Below, piece by piece: positions 42,992 to 52,719 of a stretch of DNA of 64,000 nucleotides. The notes below the pieces were generated by a model that saw only the letters and a list, made by a program, of their open reading frames with translations, did not search any database and was not told the DNA's origin. The translations under genes were made by a program, and so were the position numbers. The stretch comes from Saccharibacillus kuerlensis DSM 22868 (GTDB taxonomy: Bacteria; Bacillota; Bacilli; Paenibacillales; Paenibacillaceae). The DNA lies in NCBI RefSeq assembly GCF_000378145.1, contig NZ_KB899278.1, positions 124,001 to 188,000 on the forward strand. The letters run 5' to 3'. Numbering within the stretch: the first letter of the stretch is position 1; every line of letters begins with the position of its first letter.

Positions 42992-44983
42992 ATGCGTTTG
43001 ACTAAAGGCAGACGTTTTTCGTTATCATTGGGCAATAAATTATTGATTTTCTTTATCTCCATTTTGGTTGTCGCACTGCTTGCATCGGCAATCCTTTCAT
43101 ATCAGTCGGCCAAATCGGCACTCAGTGCTGAACTGTTGATGAATTCTGCGTCAAGTGTACAAACGATGAATGCTATTATCGATCGCGACTTGAAATCCAA
43201 GGTTGCGACCGTCGATTACTTGGCAGAAACATTAAACAGTGCGTCTTTTCAGAGTGGAGGAGCAGAGTCCGGTATAATAAATTCATCTCTTGAAACGTAC
43301 GACCTTGCACAAAATGATGTAGATCTGGCTTACGCAGGATCGGAAACGGGAGTGTTTATCGCTTCGAATTACGATAATCTTCCGGAAGGCTTCGATCCGC
43401 GTACTAGAGATTGGTACAATCTTGCTATGAAAAACCCTGACAAAGCCGTGATCAGCGAGCCTTACATTTCCGCTACGACAGATACAACTGGAGTAGCCAT
43501 CGCCAAACGTTTGAACGACGGAAGCGGCGTTGTTGCGCTCGACATATCGCTCGATTCTCTACTGCAAACGAGAGAAACCATTCAAATTGGTACCGGAGGT
43601 TATGCCTTTATCATGACAAGCGAAGGCACCTACATTTCACATCCCACTATTGAGGCTGGCTCAAGCGATAGTGTTTCTATGAGAATTTCTGACCAAGGTA
43701 CGGATTCCGGTACATTCCACTATACTTTCGAATCCCAGCCCAAAGTTCTGGTATACGAAACCAATGAATTGAGCGGCTGGATCATTGCAGGCAGCTATTA
43801 TGAGAATGAAGTTCAAACGGCTGCACAGCCAATCCTGTACCGCCTTCTTCTCGTGCTCGCCGCATCGCTGCTTATTGGCGGAACGATTATCTGGCTGCTT
43901 ACGCGTTCTATCGCACGCCGCCTAGGCCGTGTTACCAAAGCCGCCGAAGCCATCAGCTCCGGCAACCTGACCAGTACCATAAACGACTCCAGCAGAGACG
44001 AAATCGGACAGCTGGCGGATTCATTCCAGCGTATGAATACTTCGCTCGGCTCCCTTATCCGTTCGATCACTTCATCCGTATCGGATGTAGCCGCTTCGTC
44101 AGAGCAGCTCAGCGCCAGTGCCGAACATACGGGCAAAGCCAGCCGGCAAATTACAGAGGCTATCGAAGGATTTGCGGCGGTCAGTGAGCGGCAAAACGAA
44201 AAGGTATCCGACAGTTCTCAAAGACTCGAGGAAGTCTTCGAATGGCTGGCCGAAATCCGCAGCGGCTCTGAGCGTCTCGCGGTAGCTTCGCGCAGCTCGG
44301 CCGAAATGGCCGAGGAAGGGGACTTGTTGGTCGACCGGACATTAGAACGCATTCGTGAAATTGATGGGTCGGTGCGCGAAGGCGGCGAGGTCATTTCCGG
44401 GCTGGCAGACAAATCGAAGACGATTACCGGCATCCTGCATACAATCGACGAGATCGCATCGCAGACCAATCTGCTGGCGCTGAACGCTTCGATCGAAGCT
44501 GCAAGAGCCGGCGAAGCCGGACTCGGCTTCACTGTTGTTGCAAGCGAGGTCAAGAAGCTCGCTCAGCAGTCCGCCGATTCTGCCAAAATGATTGAAGGAC
44601 TTATTCAAGATATTGTTTCCGATATTCGGGCTTCATTGGAAACATTCGTCAAGATCCGTTCTTCCGTCACCGATGGATTGGAGAGCGCGGAGCTTACGGC
44701 AGATAATCTGCGCCGCCTCAAAACAGCTTCTGAACATGTGGCCGACGATCTCAACGGCATGAACACACGGGTCGGTGAAGTGACCGGCCATGCTGAAGAG
44801 GTAGCACAGTCCGTACGTGAAATTGCAAAAGCCGCTGAAGCCAATCAATCCGGTACACACGAGATTGCCGCAGCAGCCGAAGAACAGTTGGCTTCGATGG
44901 AAGAAATCCGAGAATCCTCCTCCTCATTGGCCGGTTTGGCCGAACAGCTCCAAGAAGAAGTGGAGAAATTCCAGATCGATTGA
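42992..44983 (+). CDS. Methyl-accepting chemotaxis protein with dCache sensor
   Basis: A 663-residue chemoreceptor. The first membrane helix is [21 protein letters not shown] (about 14-34). A double-Cache extracellular sensor follows (about 40-275) with the typical [20 protein letters not shown]. The second helix is [20 protein letters not shown] (about 286-305), then HAMP (about 305-360) and the signalling domain with the tip [20 protein letters not shown]. Double-Cache receptors usually sense amino acids, organic acids or other small molecules. The ATG at 42992 follows GAGGAGG. It is divergent from pyrR and splits the pyr genes from rluD-lspA-ileS, next to which they lie in Bacillus. Confidence 0.94.
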   Translation: MRLTKGRRFSLSLGNKLLIFFISILVVALLASAILSYQSAKSALSAELLMNSASSVQTMNAIIDRDLKSKVATVDYLAETLNSASFQSGGAESGIINSSLETYDLAQNDVDLAYAGSETGVFIASNYDNLPEGFDPRTRDWYNLAMKNPDKAVISEPYISATTDTTGVAIAKRLNDGSGVVALDISLDSLLQTRETIQIGTGGYAFIMTSEGTYISHPTIEAGSSDSVSMRISDQGTDSGTFHYTFESQPKVLVYETNELSGWIIAGSYYENEVQTAAQPILYRLLLVLAASLLIGGTIIWLLTRSIARRLGRVTKAAEAISSGNLTSTINDSSRDEIGQLADSFQRMNTSLGSLIRSITSSVSDVAASSEQLSASAEHTGKASRQITEAIEGFAAVSERQNEKVSDSSQRLEEVFEWLAEIRSGSERLAVASRSSAEMAEEGDLLVDRTLERIREIDGSVREGGEVISGLADKSKTITGILHTIDEIASQTNLLALNASIEAARAGEAGLGFTVVASEVKKLAQQSADSAKMIEGLIQDIVSDIRASLETFVKIRSSVTDGLESAELTADNLRRLKTASEHVADDLNGMNTRVGEVTGHAEEVAQSVREIAKAAEANQSGTHEIAAAAEEQLASMEEIRESSSSLAGLAEQLQEEVEKFQID

Positions 44984-45005
44984 GATGAAACTTTGTCAGC
45001 ATAAG

Positions 45006-45037
45006 AAAAAGGCTTTCCGAAATCGGAAAGCCTTTTT
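45006..45037. terminator. Bidirectional terminator between chemoreceptor and pgmB
   Basis: A 10-bp stem AGGCTTTCCG/CGGAAAGCCT with A/T runs on both sides, between convergent genes. Confidence 0.85.
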
Positions 45038-45086
45038 GCCTATCAAGATTGTTGGGCCGCTTGAAGTCAGCAAACCATTTTTATAC

Positions 45087-45713
45087 TTACAGCTTCGCTT
45101 CGCCCAGTGTCAGTGCCCAGCGATCCGCACCGCTGTTCTGCACGAATTCACCAACGCCAATCGTTTTCATTCCGGCAGCTTTGGCAGCTACAATGCCCGC
45201 CGGAGCATCTTCAATCACCCAGCATTGTTCAGGTCCAGCACCCAAACGTTCGGCAGCCAGCAGAAAAATATCCGGTGCCGGCTTGCTGTGCTCTACGTCC
45301 GCCCCTGTAACCACCGCATCGAACGTATCTGACAAGCCGATACGCTCCAGAATGAAGTCCGTATTTTTACTCGAAGATCCAATCGCTATGCGCAATCCCT
45401 TCTCCTTGGCTTCATCAATCCAAGTCAGGACGCCTGGCAAAATATCCGCGGGAGTCAACTCCTGCAGCAGTTGACGGTAAATCTTATTTTTTTCCTCGGC
45501 CAACTGCTTCTTCTCTTCCGCCGAGTAAGTTCGGGGAGCAAGTTCCAACAAAATCTCTAAGCTTTTCTCCCGGCTTACACCACGCAGCAGTCCATTCCGT
45601 TCCTCATCAAATGGTACATGTTCTCTGTCGGCAATCTCTTTCCATGCCCGGTAATGATAATGGTCGGTGGACACGATCACTCCGTCAAGGTCAAAAATAA
45701 TAGCTTCATTCAT
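45087..45713 (-). CDS. pgmB: Beta-phosphoglucomutase (HAD family)
   Basis: A 208-residue HAD-superfamily mutase that converts beta-glucose 1-phosphate to glucose 6-phosphate in maltose, trehalose or kojibiose phosphorolysis. The nucleophile motif is AIIFDLDGVIVSTDHYHYRA (residues 4-23) with both catalytic Asp. The cap has LLRGVSREKSLEILL, characteristic of beta-phosphoglucomutase. Motif II is IGSSSKN and the metal-site Asp lies in WVIEDAPAGIVAA. The ATG at 45713 has AAGGAG 13 nt upstream, a long spacing. No sugar phosphorylase gene is adjacent, so its sugar source is not visible here. Confidence 0.88.
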   Translation of the reverse strand: MNEAIIFDLDGVIVSTDHYHYRAWKEIADREHVPFDEERNGLLRGVSREKSLEILLELAPRTYSAEEKKQLAEEKNKIYRQLLQELTPADILPGVLTWIDEAKEKGLRIAIGSSSKNTDFILERIGLSDTFDAVVTGADVEHSKPAPDIFLLAAERLGAGPEQCWVIEDAPAGIVAAKAAGMKTIGVGEFVQNSGADRWALTLGEAKL

Positions 45714-45866
45714 AATAGATGTAAGACTCCTTTCCAAAAAGGCGAAATTTGATTTCCGGTATGACGCGTCTATCATCCTACGATAAACAGACATATTCTC
45801 ACCGGAACTTCTCTCTTTGTTTATACCCTTTGTTTGCAGCTTTTCGCTGTCATTTTTCTCAATCCA

Positions 45867-45900
45867 CAAAAAAAGCTTCCGTCATTAGATGACGGAAGCT
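45867..45900 (-). terminator. Terminator of dapL
   Basis: A 12-bp stem (45889-45900 with 45874-45885) with a short loop is followed on the minus strand by TTTTTTTG. Confidence 0.85.
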
Positions 45901-45947
45901 GCTTTCGATGCTTACTTAATGACTATCCCATTCGGTATCGAATATAA

Positions 45948-47201
45948 TTAAAATTCAAATTCCACGTCGCTCAGACGACGTTTAATTTCTTCGATAACCC
46001 GTTTTTCTTCATCCAAGCCTTTTGCTTCGAATGTAACGGAGAAACGTACAAACGAACCCGCGTCATCCCAAGGTACAGTGGAGATCAGCTTTTCGCGGAT
46101 CAGGAACTGCGAGAACGCCTCGCCGCTGCCGAATGTTTCGCCGCCCTTGATGCCTTTAGGTGCCTGCACATACAGGAAGAACGAACCTTTTGGTTTCTCG
46201 GCTGTAAAGCCCAGTTCATTCAGCGCAGCTACGAGCATGTCGTGACGACGCGAATATTTTTCGGCGATTTGTTCCGTAATTTGCGGATTCGCCAAACCGT
46301 AAGCAGCTGCCTTTTGAATCGCAATGAACTGACCGGAGTCATTGTTGTCCTTCACGTCGCTGAAAGCTTTGACTACAAGCGGGTTGCCCGCTACGAAGCC
46401 GATTCTCCAGCCGGTCATGTTATAGGACTTGGAAAGCGAGTGCAGTTCAACGCCAACATCCTTCGCGCCCGGTACGGACAAGAAGCTGAGCGGCTTCAAA
46501 CCGTCGTAAGTCAGCGCCGCATACGGAGCATCGTGTACAACGATGACTTCGTTCTTTTTCGCCCACTCCACGACTTTCGTGAAGAACTCTACTGTTGCAC
46601 TTGCGCCGGTCGGGTTGTTCGGGTAGTTCAAGTACAGCAGCTTGGCGCGTTTCGCGATATCGGACGGAATGGAATCCAGATCCGGCAGGAAGTTGTTTTC
46701 TTTGGTCAGCTGTACATTATACACTTCGCCGCCCACGTATTTCGTGTGCGTGCCCAGAACCGGATAGCCCGGAACGGTTAGAATCGATACGTCGCCCGGA
46801 TTGATGAATACGGATGGGAGCATGGCCAACGCCGGCTTGGAGCCGATGGAATGCACGATTTCGGTATTAGGATCAATGCCTTCGACTTTGAAAACGTCTG
46901 CCAAGTATTGAGCAGCAGCGGCTTTGAACTCCGGAATGCCGTTATCAGCATAACCGCGGTTTTCCGGCTTCGCCGCTTCTTCAGCCAGCTTGGCAACGAT
47001 GCCTGCGTCCGCCATTTCGTCCGGCTCGCCGACTCCCATGTCGATCAGTTCGACGTCAGGGAATGCCTGGCGTGCAGCTGCTTTGGCGCGTTTGATTTTT
47101 TCGAATTTATAAATATTGGTGTCTTTGCCGTAATTCGATCCGCCGATGCGGTCTGCGAATACTTGCTGGATGTAAGTGTTTTGATACTGTTCGATACTCA
47201 T
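45948..47201 (-). CDS. dapL: LL-diaminopimelate aminotransferase
   Basis: A 417-residue PLP enzyme that makes LL-diaminopimelate directly from tetrahydrodipicolinate. This is the DapL shortcut for lysine and cell-wall synthesis. The fold type I motifs are LIDMGVGEPDEMAD (about 51-64), YLNYPNNPTGASA, VHDAPYAALTYDG and the PLP-lysine segment LHSLSKSYNMTGWRIGF (about 250-266). Paenibacillus-type bacteria are known to use DapL in place of the acetylase route. The ATG at 47201 follows AAGGAG at 12 nt. The same minus strand carries pgmB beyond a terminator. Confidence 0.92.
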   Translation of the reverse strand: MSIEQYQNTYIQQVFADRIGGSNYGKDTNIYKFEKIKRAKAAARQAFPDVELIDMGVGEPDEMADAGIVAKLAEEAAKPENRGYADNGIPEFKAAAAQYLADVFKVEGIDPNTEIVHSIGSKPALAMLPSVFINPGDVSILTVPGYPVLGTHTKYVGGEVYNVQLTKENNFLPDLDSIPSDIAKRAKLLYLNYPNNPTGASATVEFFTKVVEWAKKNEVIVVHDAPYAALTYDGLKPLSFLSVPGAKDVGVELHSLSKSYNMTGWRIGFVAGNPLVVKAFSDVKDNNDSGQFIAIQKAAAYGLANPQITEQIAEKYSRRHDMLVAALNELGFTAEKPKGSFFLYVQAPKGIKGGETFGSGEAFSQFLIREKLISTVPWDDAGSFVRFSVTFEAKGLDEEKRVIEEIKRRLSDVEFEF

Positions 47202-47529
47202 GGATAAATTCAGCTCCTTGAACGGTATGATCTAGTTTCCATGATGCCGCAAATCGGGGATAAGCGTACATGGATTATGTGGTGGAAAATTTGGTGTTTT
47301 TGCGCAGGGGGAGACGCTCCGGGGAGGAGGAGCCTGCGGATCGCCGTTTCAAACCGGTTTTCTACTGATTGGACTAAAACATTACTCGTGGTAGAAAACC
47401 TCTTGAAAATGCGAACGCTCCGCTTCCTCCGGCTCCCTCCTCCCCTCCGCTCCCGTCTGCGCATTGGGGGCGTGGGAAGGCGTCTGCTCCCTTAATACGG
47501 AGCAGACGTCTGAGCGCGTGGTGCTTTAG

Positions 47530-47549
47530 GTTCGCCTATATAGGCGAAC
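47530..47549. repeat. Perfect 20-bp palindrome
   Basis: GTTCGCCTATATAGGCGAAC is fully self-complementary. It directly precedes the tandem repeat and could be an operator, hairpin or recombination site. Confidence 0.6.
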
Positions 47550-47555
47550 GAAGGG

Positions 47556-47800
47556 CTGGACTCCGCTTTGCGAATCGTCAAAGGCTTAAGGGCAAGAGCA
47601 AAAGCAAAGAACTGGGCTCCGCTTCGCGAACGCCAAAAGCTTAAAGGCAAGAGCGAAAGAAAAAAGCTCGGCTCCGCTTCGCGAACGCCAAAGGCTTTAA
47701 AGGCAAAGGCAAAAGCGAAGAGCTGGGCTCCGGCTTCGCGGACGCCAAAGGCTCAAGGGCAAAAGCAAGAGCGGAGAGCTGGGCTTCGCGGACGCTAAAA
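47556..47800. repeat. 56-bp tandem repeat, four copies plus a partial
   Basis: The word CTCCGCTTCGCG recurs at 47561, 47617, 47672 and 47728 (spacings 56, 55 and 56), each followed by AACGCCAAAGGCTTAAAGGCA-like text and a run of GCAAAAGC-type words. A partial fifth copy abuts the rluD-like stop. Copies differ by 10-20 percent, so the array is not recent. Confidence 0.8.
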
Positions 47801-47805
47801 GCTGC

Positions 47806-48777
47806 TTAGCGGCTGCGGAGATGAGTCAATAATTCATCCAGATCGGCAGGAATCGGAGCAGAGAACTCCAGGCGCTCGCCTGTCGACGGATGAGTGAAAC
47901 CCAGCGAAGCAGCGTGCAGAGCTTGGCCCTGCAGCTTAAGACCACCGCTTCGGCCATACATCGGGTCGCCTACAAGGGGATTCCCGATAAACTTCATATG
48001 TGCGCGAATCTGGTGTGTACGACCCGTTTCAAGCTTCAACTCCAGCAGTGTGTAATCGCCGAAGCGCTCTACTACATTGAAATGCGTGATCGCATGCTTT
48101 CCGCCTTTTGGAACGACGGTGAACATCTTGCGATGATGAGAATCACGAGCCAGATTGGCGTCGACTGTTCCGTGGTCGTGAGCTATGTTACCGTGTACCA
48201 ATGCCGTATAGATCCGGCTTACGGAGTGTTCTTTGAGCTGGGCAGCCAAGGAAGTGTGCGCTTTATCGTTCTTGGCTGCCATCAGCAGGCCGCTGGTGTC
48301 CTTGTCAATCCGATGTACGATGCCCGGGCGCAGTTCGCCGTTAATGCCCGAGAGGTCTTTACAGTGGAACATCAGGGCGTTCACCAGTGTGCCGGACGAG
48401 TGCCCCACAGCAGGATGAACGACCATCCCGCGCCGTTTGTTGACGACGATGACATCCTTGTCTTCGTACACGACTTCGAGCGGAATGTCTTCCGACACGA
48501 TATCGACCGTTTCGGCCGGAGGTACGCGAACCTCGACCGTTTCGCCTTCTGACAACTTGTGGTTGGCTTTGGCAGCACGGCCGTTCACAGTCACATGTCC
48601 CTGGTCGATCCAAAGCTGAATTTGCGATCGGGACACTTCTTCTTCCATCGCCTCGGTTACATACTTATCGAGACGATGTTTTTTGTATTCGGCAGCGACG
48701 CTCCACTGCAGTACTTCTTCTTCTGTTGCATGCTCTTCCGCCATGGCGGAGAGATCGTCCTGTCGATTGTCGGTCAT
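47806..48777 (-). CDS. RluA-family pseudouridine synthase (RluD/YlyB-like)
   Basis: A 323-residue rRNA or tRNA pseudouridine synthase. It has an S4 RNA-binding domain (about 30-95, HRLDKYVTEAMEEEVSRSQI, VTVNGRAAKANHKLSEGE) and the catalytic domain with the Asp motif GIVHRIDKDTSGLLMAAK (about 151-168). The ATG at 48777 follows GGAGG and overlaps the lspA stop by four bases, so the two are coupled. In Bacillus the orthologue ylyB lies between lspA and pyrR; here dapL, pgmB and a chemoreceptor are inserted in between. Confidence 0.93.
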   Translation of the reverse strand: MTDNRQDDLSAMAEEHATEEEVLQWSVAAEYKKHRLDKYVTEAMEEEVSRSQIQLWIDQGHVTVNGRAAKANHKLSEGETVEVRVPPAETVDIVSEDIPLEVVYEDKDVIVVNKRRGMVVHPAVGHSSGTLVNALMFHCKDLSGINGELRPGIVHRIDKDTSGLLMAAKNDKAHTSLAAQLKEHSVSRIYTALVHGNIAHDHGTVDANLARDSHHRKMFTVVPKGGKHAITHFNVVERFGDYTLLELKLETGRTHQIRAHMKFIGNPLVGDPMYGRSGGLKLQGQALHAASLGFTHPSTGERLEFSAPIPADLDELLTHLRSR

Positions 48778-49286
48778 TGTTGTTCCTCCGTACGCTGTTC
48801 AAGCTTATCCGCAGGATGCGGTTCGTTCGGACGCTTGGCATCGAATATTGTATCCAGAATGATCAGAGCGACGCCGACTACGATGCAGGCATCCGCCACA
48901 TTGAAGATCGGGAAGCTGTAGCTGCCAAAATTGAACAGGAAAAAGTCTACGACTTCTCCCATCCGCACCCGGTCCAGGAAGTTGCCGAGCGCTCCGCCAA
49001 GTACGAGGCTGAGTGCGATAGGCAGCATGCGCGCCGAGCCTTTGGCATTTTTCACCCGCTGGAGATACCAGACAATGCCGGCAACGACGATCAGGGTCAC
49101 AATGATGAAAAACCACCGCTGCTCCTGAAGAATTCCGAATGCTGCGCCTTTATTGCGGTGCGAGGTCAGAAGAAAGAAATTTCCGATGACCGGAATTTTT
49201 TCACTGATTTCCATGCGCGTAACGACCAGATATTTCGTTCCCTGATCGATCAGAAAAGCAACAAGCGCAATTACATAATAAATCAC
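48774..49286 (-). CDS. lspA: Lipoprotein signal peptidase (signal peptidase II)
   Basis: A 170-residue membrane aspartyl protease that cuts prolipoproteins before the lipidated Cys. Four membrane helices are visible. The catalytic Asp motifs are GGALGNFLDRVRMGEVVDFF (about 110-129, first Asp in N-F-L-D-R) and FPIFNVADACIVVG (about 138-151, second Asp). HRNKGAAFGILQ (about 49-60) is the conserved loop. The start is the GTG at 49286, 10 nt after GAGGTG. The two sugar-binding lipoproteins in this window are among its expected substrates. Confidence 0.95.
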   Translation of the reverse strand: MIYYVIALVAFLIDQGTKYLVVTRMEISEKIPVIGNFFLLTSHRNKGAAFGILQEQRWFFIIVTLIVVAGIVWYLQRVKNAKGSARMLPIALSLVLGGALGNFLDRVRMGEVVDFFLFNFGSYSFPIFNVADACIVVGVALIILDTIFDAKRPNEPHPADKLEQRTEEQQ

Positions 49287-49500
49287 GTTAATCCGTCACC
49301 TCGTACTTCTTTAAGATACCTTCAATTTGGAACCGGCGGGCGGCAGACGCTTCCTTCCGGCTTGTCTATTGTAGCACAGCGCCGAAGAGAGCGTCTATTG
49401 CACGACCGGAGGTTGCAGCGGCTGCCGGCCCTATATCGGCAGGACGGTTACCGCTGCAGCAGAACAAAAAAATGCAGAAAACCGCCTTATCCGAGCAAAG

Positions 49501-49550
49501 AAAAGCCCCGCTGGCGGCCGTCCCGATCGACGATCTCCGCGGGGCTTTTA
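49501..49550. terminator. Terminator of ileS
   Basis: An AAAAGCCCCGC/GCGGGGCTTTT outer stem (49501-49511 with about 49538-49548) with T runs on both strands. It lies in the 288-bp gap between ileS and lspA, which shows no other feature. Confidence 0.75.
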
Positions 49551-49574
49551 TCACGCTAAGGACATGAAAGACAA

Positions 49575-52500
49575 TCAGTCGATCTTGATGCCGACTTCTT
49601 TCCCGTTAAGCGTCACTCTTTCCATACCGTCCTTCGAACCAAACGATACCTCGTTAACCAGTACATTCTCGCGCAGCACGGAGTCGAATGCTTCAAGAGC
49701 CGTTTGCAGCTCGTTGTCGACGTCGAGCGTCAGATCTACACGCTGTTCGACTTTGAGATCAAGCTTTTTGCGCGTATCCTGTACGGCGCGGACGATCTCG
49801 CGTACCCAGCCTTCCTGCTCGAGTTCCGGCGTCACATCCGTGTTCAGCGCTACCGTCAGACCGTAACCGGACGCGGATGCAAAACCTTCCTTCGCTTTCT
49901 TCTCGATCAGCAGCTCTTCGCCGGTCACCTGCAGCTCTTCCCCTTCCGGCGAAGTGATGTTGAACGAACCGCTGTCTACGACTGCACGCGTCTGATCCGC
50001 TGTCATGCCTTTGAAGTGGTTCTGCAGGAAACCGACGTTTTTGCCGTATTTCTTGCCCGCTACCTTGAGGTTCAGCTTGAGCGTATAGTCAACAAAGTCG
50101 CTGTCCCCACTCTCTACACGGATTTCTTTGACATTGATCTCGTCCTTGACGATATCCGCGTAATCCGCCAGATCAAACTCGCGGTCCATGGATACAATCA
50201 GCTCGGACAGCGGTTGGCGCGTTTTCAGGCTGTTTTCGTTCCGCACGTTGCGGGCAAGTTCTACGATCTGCTGCGATGTCTTCATGTCGCGCTCCAATTC
50301 GGTGTCGATCAGCGAAACGTCGGCTTCCGGATAGTCGGCCAGATGCACGCTTGTCTTGCCGCCCAGGTTGCTGTACAGATCTTCCGCCAATACCGGCATA
50401 AACGGAGCGATCAGACGAGCCAGCGTCGACAGAACTTCGGTCAGCGTGCGGTACGCATCCAACTTGTCGTCCGTCAGGCCGCTGCCCCAGAACCGGTCAC
50501 GCGAACGGCGGATATACCAGTTGCTCAGACCGTCGACAAATTCTTCGATGCCTTTGGCTGCTGTCAGGAAATCATTATCCGCCAGTGCTTCGTTGGCCGT
50601 CGCGATCAAGCTGTGCAGACGGGACAGAATCCAGCGGTCCAGACGACCGGTCGGCACTTGGAATGGATGCTGTTCCGGATCAAATCCGTCGATGTCCGCA
50701 TACAGCGTCAGGAATGCGTGCGTATTGACGATCGTATCGACGACTTTAGATTTTGCTTCGCCGACGACGCCTTTCGAGAAACGCTTTGTATTCCACGGTG
50801 CGCTGTCGGCCAGCATTACCCAGCGGAATGCGTCCATGCCGTATTCTTCAAGCACTTCCCACGGATCAACAACATTGCCTTTGGACTTCGACATTTTCTG
50901 TCCGTTTTCATCCAGAATATGGCCGGTTGCCATAACGGATTTGTATGGCGCTTCTCCGGTAACCATTGTAGAGATTGCGAGCAGACTGTAGAACCAGCCG
51001 CGCGTCTGGTCGATTCCTTCGACGATCATATCGGCCGGGTACTGCGCTTTGAAGTCTTCTTGATTTTCAAATGGATAATGCTGCTGGGCAAAAGGCATCG
51101 AGCCGCTGTCGAACCACACGTCGATAACTTCCGGCGTACGGGTCATAACTGCACCTTCCGCAAATGGCGACTTTAGTTTGATTTCATCCACGTAAGGCTT
51201 ATGCAGCTCGATATCTTCCGGAACGAAATCTACAGCACGTTCACGCAGATCTGCGATGCTTTTCGGTGCGTACTGCTTGCCTGTTTCCTCGCACACCCAG
51301 ACATTGAGCGGCGTTCCCCAGTAGCGGTTCCGGCTGATGTTCCAGTCGATCAAGTCGTCCAGGAACTTGCCGAAGCGTCCTTCGCGGACATGGTCCGGAT
51401 ACCATTTAACGCCTTTGTTGTTTTCGATCAGCTTGTCTTTAACAGCTGTCGTCTGGATAAACCAGCTGTCTGTCGCATAGTAGACAAGCGGGGTGTGGCA
51501 GCGCCAGCAGAACGGATAGCTGTGCTCGTATTTTTCTTTGCTGTACAGCCGTCCTTTTTCAGAAAGGGACTTCACGATTTCGATATCGGTCTCTCCATCC
51601 TTCACGAAGCGTCCTGCAAAATCAGTCACATCGGCTACAAAACGTCCTTGCGAATCGACCAGATTGACGAAGCTGATTCCGTTCTCTCGGCAGACCCGGT
51701 AGTCGTCCTCACCGTGCGCTGGAGCCATGTGGACAACACCCGTACCGCTGGAATCAGTAACGAAGTCCGCACCTACGATGAAATGTCCTTTTTCCGGTGT
51801 AAAGTAGTGGAACGGTGCATCGTAGTTCAGGCCGACCAGTTCCGAACCCTTCAGCTCCGACAGCATCTCGTATTCGCCTTTGAGTACACTCTCCGTCAGA
51901 TTCTTTGCCAAGATCAGCACTTCGCCATCCTGCTTAACCTTTACGTAAGTCATGTCCGGATTGACAGCCAATGCAATATTCGAAGGCAGCGTCCAAGGCG
52001 TCGTCGTCCAAGCCAGCACATACTCGCCGCTTTCCAGCTTGAACTTGGCTGTCGCGCTCAGGTCCTTCACGTCTTCGTAGCCCTGTGCCACTTCGTGCGA
52101 GCTCAGTGTTGTTTGGCAGGACGGACAGTATGGGCTTACACGGTGTCCGCGGTAGAGCAGTCCTTTGTCATGGATTGTGCCCAGCAGGTTCCAAACGCTC
52201 TCGATATATTTATTATCCAGCGTGATGTACGGGTTATCGAGATCCGTCCAATAGCCGATCGCTTCGGTCAGATCGCGCCACTGCTTTTCATACGTAAAGA
52301 CGCTCTCTTTGCACTTCTTGATAAATTTCTCGACGCCGTATTCTTCGATATCGTGTTTGCCGGAAATACCCAGCTGTTTCTCCACACCCAGCTCAACCGG
52401 AAGACCATGTGTATCCCAGCCCGCTTTGCGCACAACATGATAGCCCTTCATTGTCTGGTAGCGGCCTACGAAGTCTTTGATTACGCGGCCCAATACGTGA

Positions 52501-52667
52501 CCGATATGCGGCACACCGTTCGCTGTCGGCGGTCCTTCGTAAAAGACGAAGTTTGGTTTACCTTCCCGGTTTTCGATCGACTTTTTAAACGTATCTTCTT
52601 CGTTCCAACGGTTCAATATCCGTAGATCGCGCGCCCGTGCTTTCTCTTTCACATCGACTCTTTGCAT
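49575..52667 (-). CDS. ileS: Isoleucyl-tRNA synthetase
   Basis: A 1030-residue class I synthetase charging tRNA-Ile. HIGH motif PHIGHVLG (about 52-59); editing domain about 200-400; WFIQTTAVKDKLIENN and the KMSKS motif GQKMSKSKGNVVDP near 595; anticodon domain after 640. The N-terminus resembles the eukaryote-like, mupirocin-tolerant IleS2 group in lacking a long lead, but I cannot assign the type firmly. The ATG at 52667 follows AAAGGAG; the frame continues upstream through the T-box leader, which is not translated. Controlled by the T-box riboswitch at 52720-53090. Confidence 0.95.
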   Translation of the reverse strand: MQRVDVKEKARARDLRILNRWNEEDTFKKSIENREGKPNFVFYEGPPTANGVPHIGHVLGRVIKDFVGRYQTMKGYHVVRKAGWDTHGLPVELGVEKQLGISGKHDIEEYGVEKFIKKCKESVFTYEKQWRDLTEAIGYWTDLDNPYITLDNKYIESVWNLLGTIHDKGLLYRGHRVSPYCPSCQTTLSSHEVAQGYEDVKDLSATAKFKLESGEYVLAWTTTPWTLPSNIALAVNPDMTYVKVKQDGEVLILAKNLTESVLKGEYEMLSELKGSELVGLNYDAPFHYFTPEKGHFIVGADFVTDSSGTGVVHMAPAHGEDDYRVCRENGISFVNLVDSQGRFVADVTDFAGRFVKDGETDIEIVKSLSEKGRLYSKEKYEHSYPFCWRCHTPLVYYATDSWFIQTTAVKDKLIENNKGVKWYPDHVREGRFGKFLDDLIDWNISRNRYWGTPLNVWVCEETGKQYAPKSIADLRERAVDFVPEDIELHKPYVDEIKLKSPFAEGAVMTRTPEVIDVWFDSGSMPFAQQHYPFENQEDFKAQYPADMIVEGIDQTRGWFYSLLAISTMVTGEAPYKSVMATGHILDENGQKMSKSKGNVVDPWEVLEEYGMDAFRWVMLADSAPWNTKRFSKGVVGEAKSKVVDTIVNTHAFLTLYADIDGFDPEQHPFQVPTGRLDRWILSRLHSLIATANEALADNDFLTAAKGIEEFVDGLSNWYIRRSRDRFWGSGLTDDKLDAYRTLTEVLSTLARLIAPFMPVLAEDLYSNLGGKTSVHLADYPEADVSLIDTELERDMKTSQQIVELARNVRNENSLKTRQPLSELIVSMDREFDLADYADIVKDEINVKEIRVESGDSDFVDYTLKLNLKVAGKKYGKNVGFLQNHFKGMTADQTRAVVDSGSFNITSPEGEELQVTGEELLIEKKAKEGFASASGYGLTVALNTDVTPELEQEGWVREIVRAVQDTRKKLDLKVEQRVDLTLDVDNELQTALEAFDSVLRENVLVNEVSFGSKDGMERVTLNGKEVGIKID

Positions 52668-52719
52668 TTCTGTAGGCTCCTTTTTGTTGAAAAATAAATG
52701 CTTTTTAAAACAAATAAAA

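Larger units (their letters stand above)
47202..47805. other. 604-bp gene-free region between dapL and rluD-like
   Basis: No coding sequence is convincing. It holds a GC-rich hairpin (GTCTGCTCC/GGAGCAGAC near 47480-47507), a perfect 20-bp palindrome at 47530-47549 and a 56-bp tandem repeat at 47556-47800. The dapL promoter should lie in the first 200 bases, but I cannot place it with confidence. Confidence 0.6.

Noticed and set aside
47568-47798. Lys/Arg/Ala-rich 76-codon frame in the 56-bp repeat
   Set aside because: It is produced by the tandem repeat; there is no ribosome site and the period is not a multiple of three in all units, so a repeat protein is unlikely.
51201-52625. 474-codon plus-strand frame inside ileS
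   Set aside because: It is antisense to a full-length isoleucyl-tRNA synthetase; no ribosome site and no protein-like motif.
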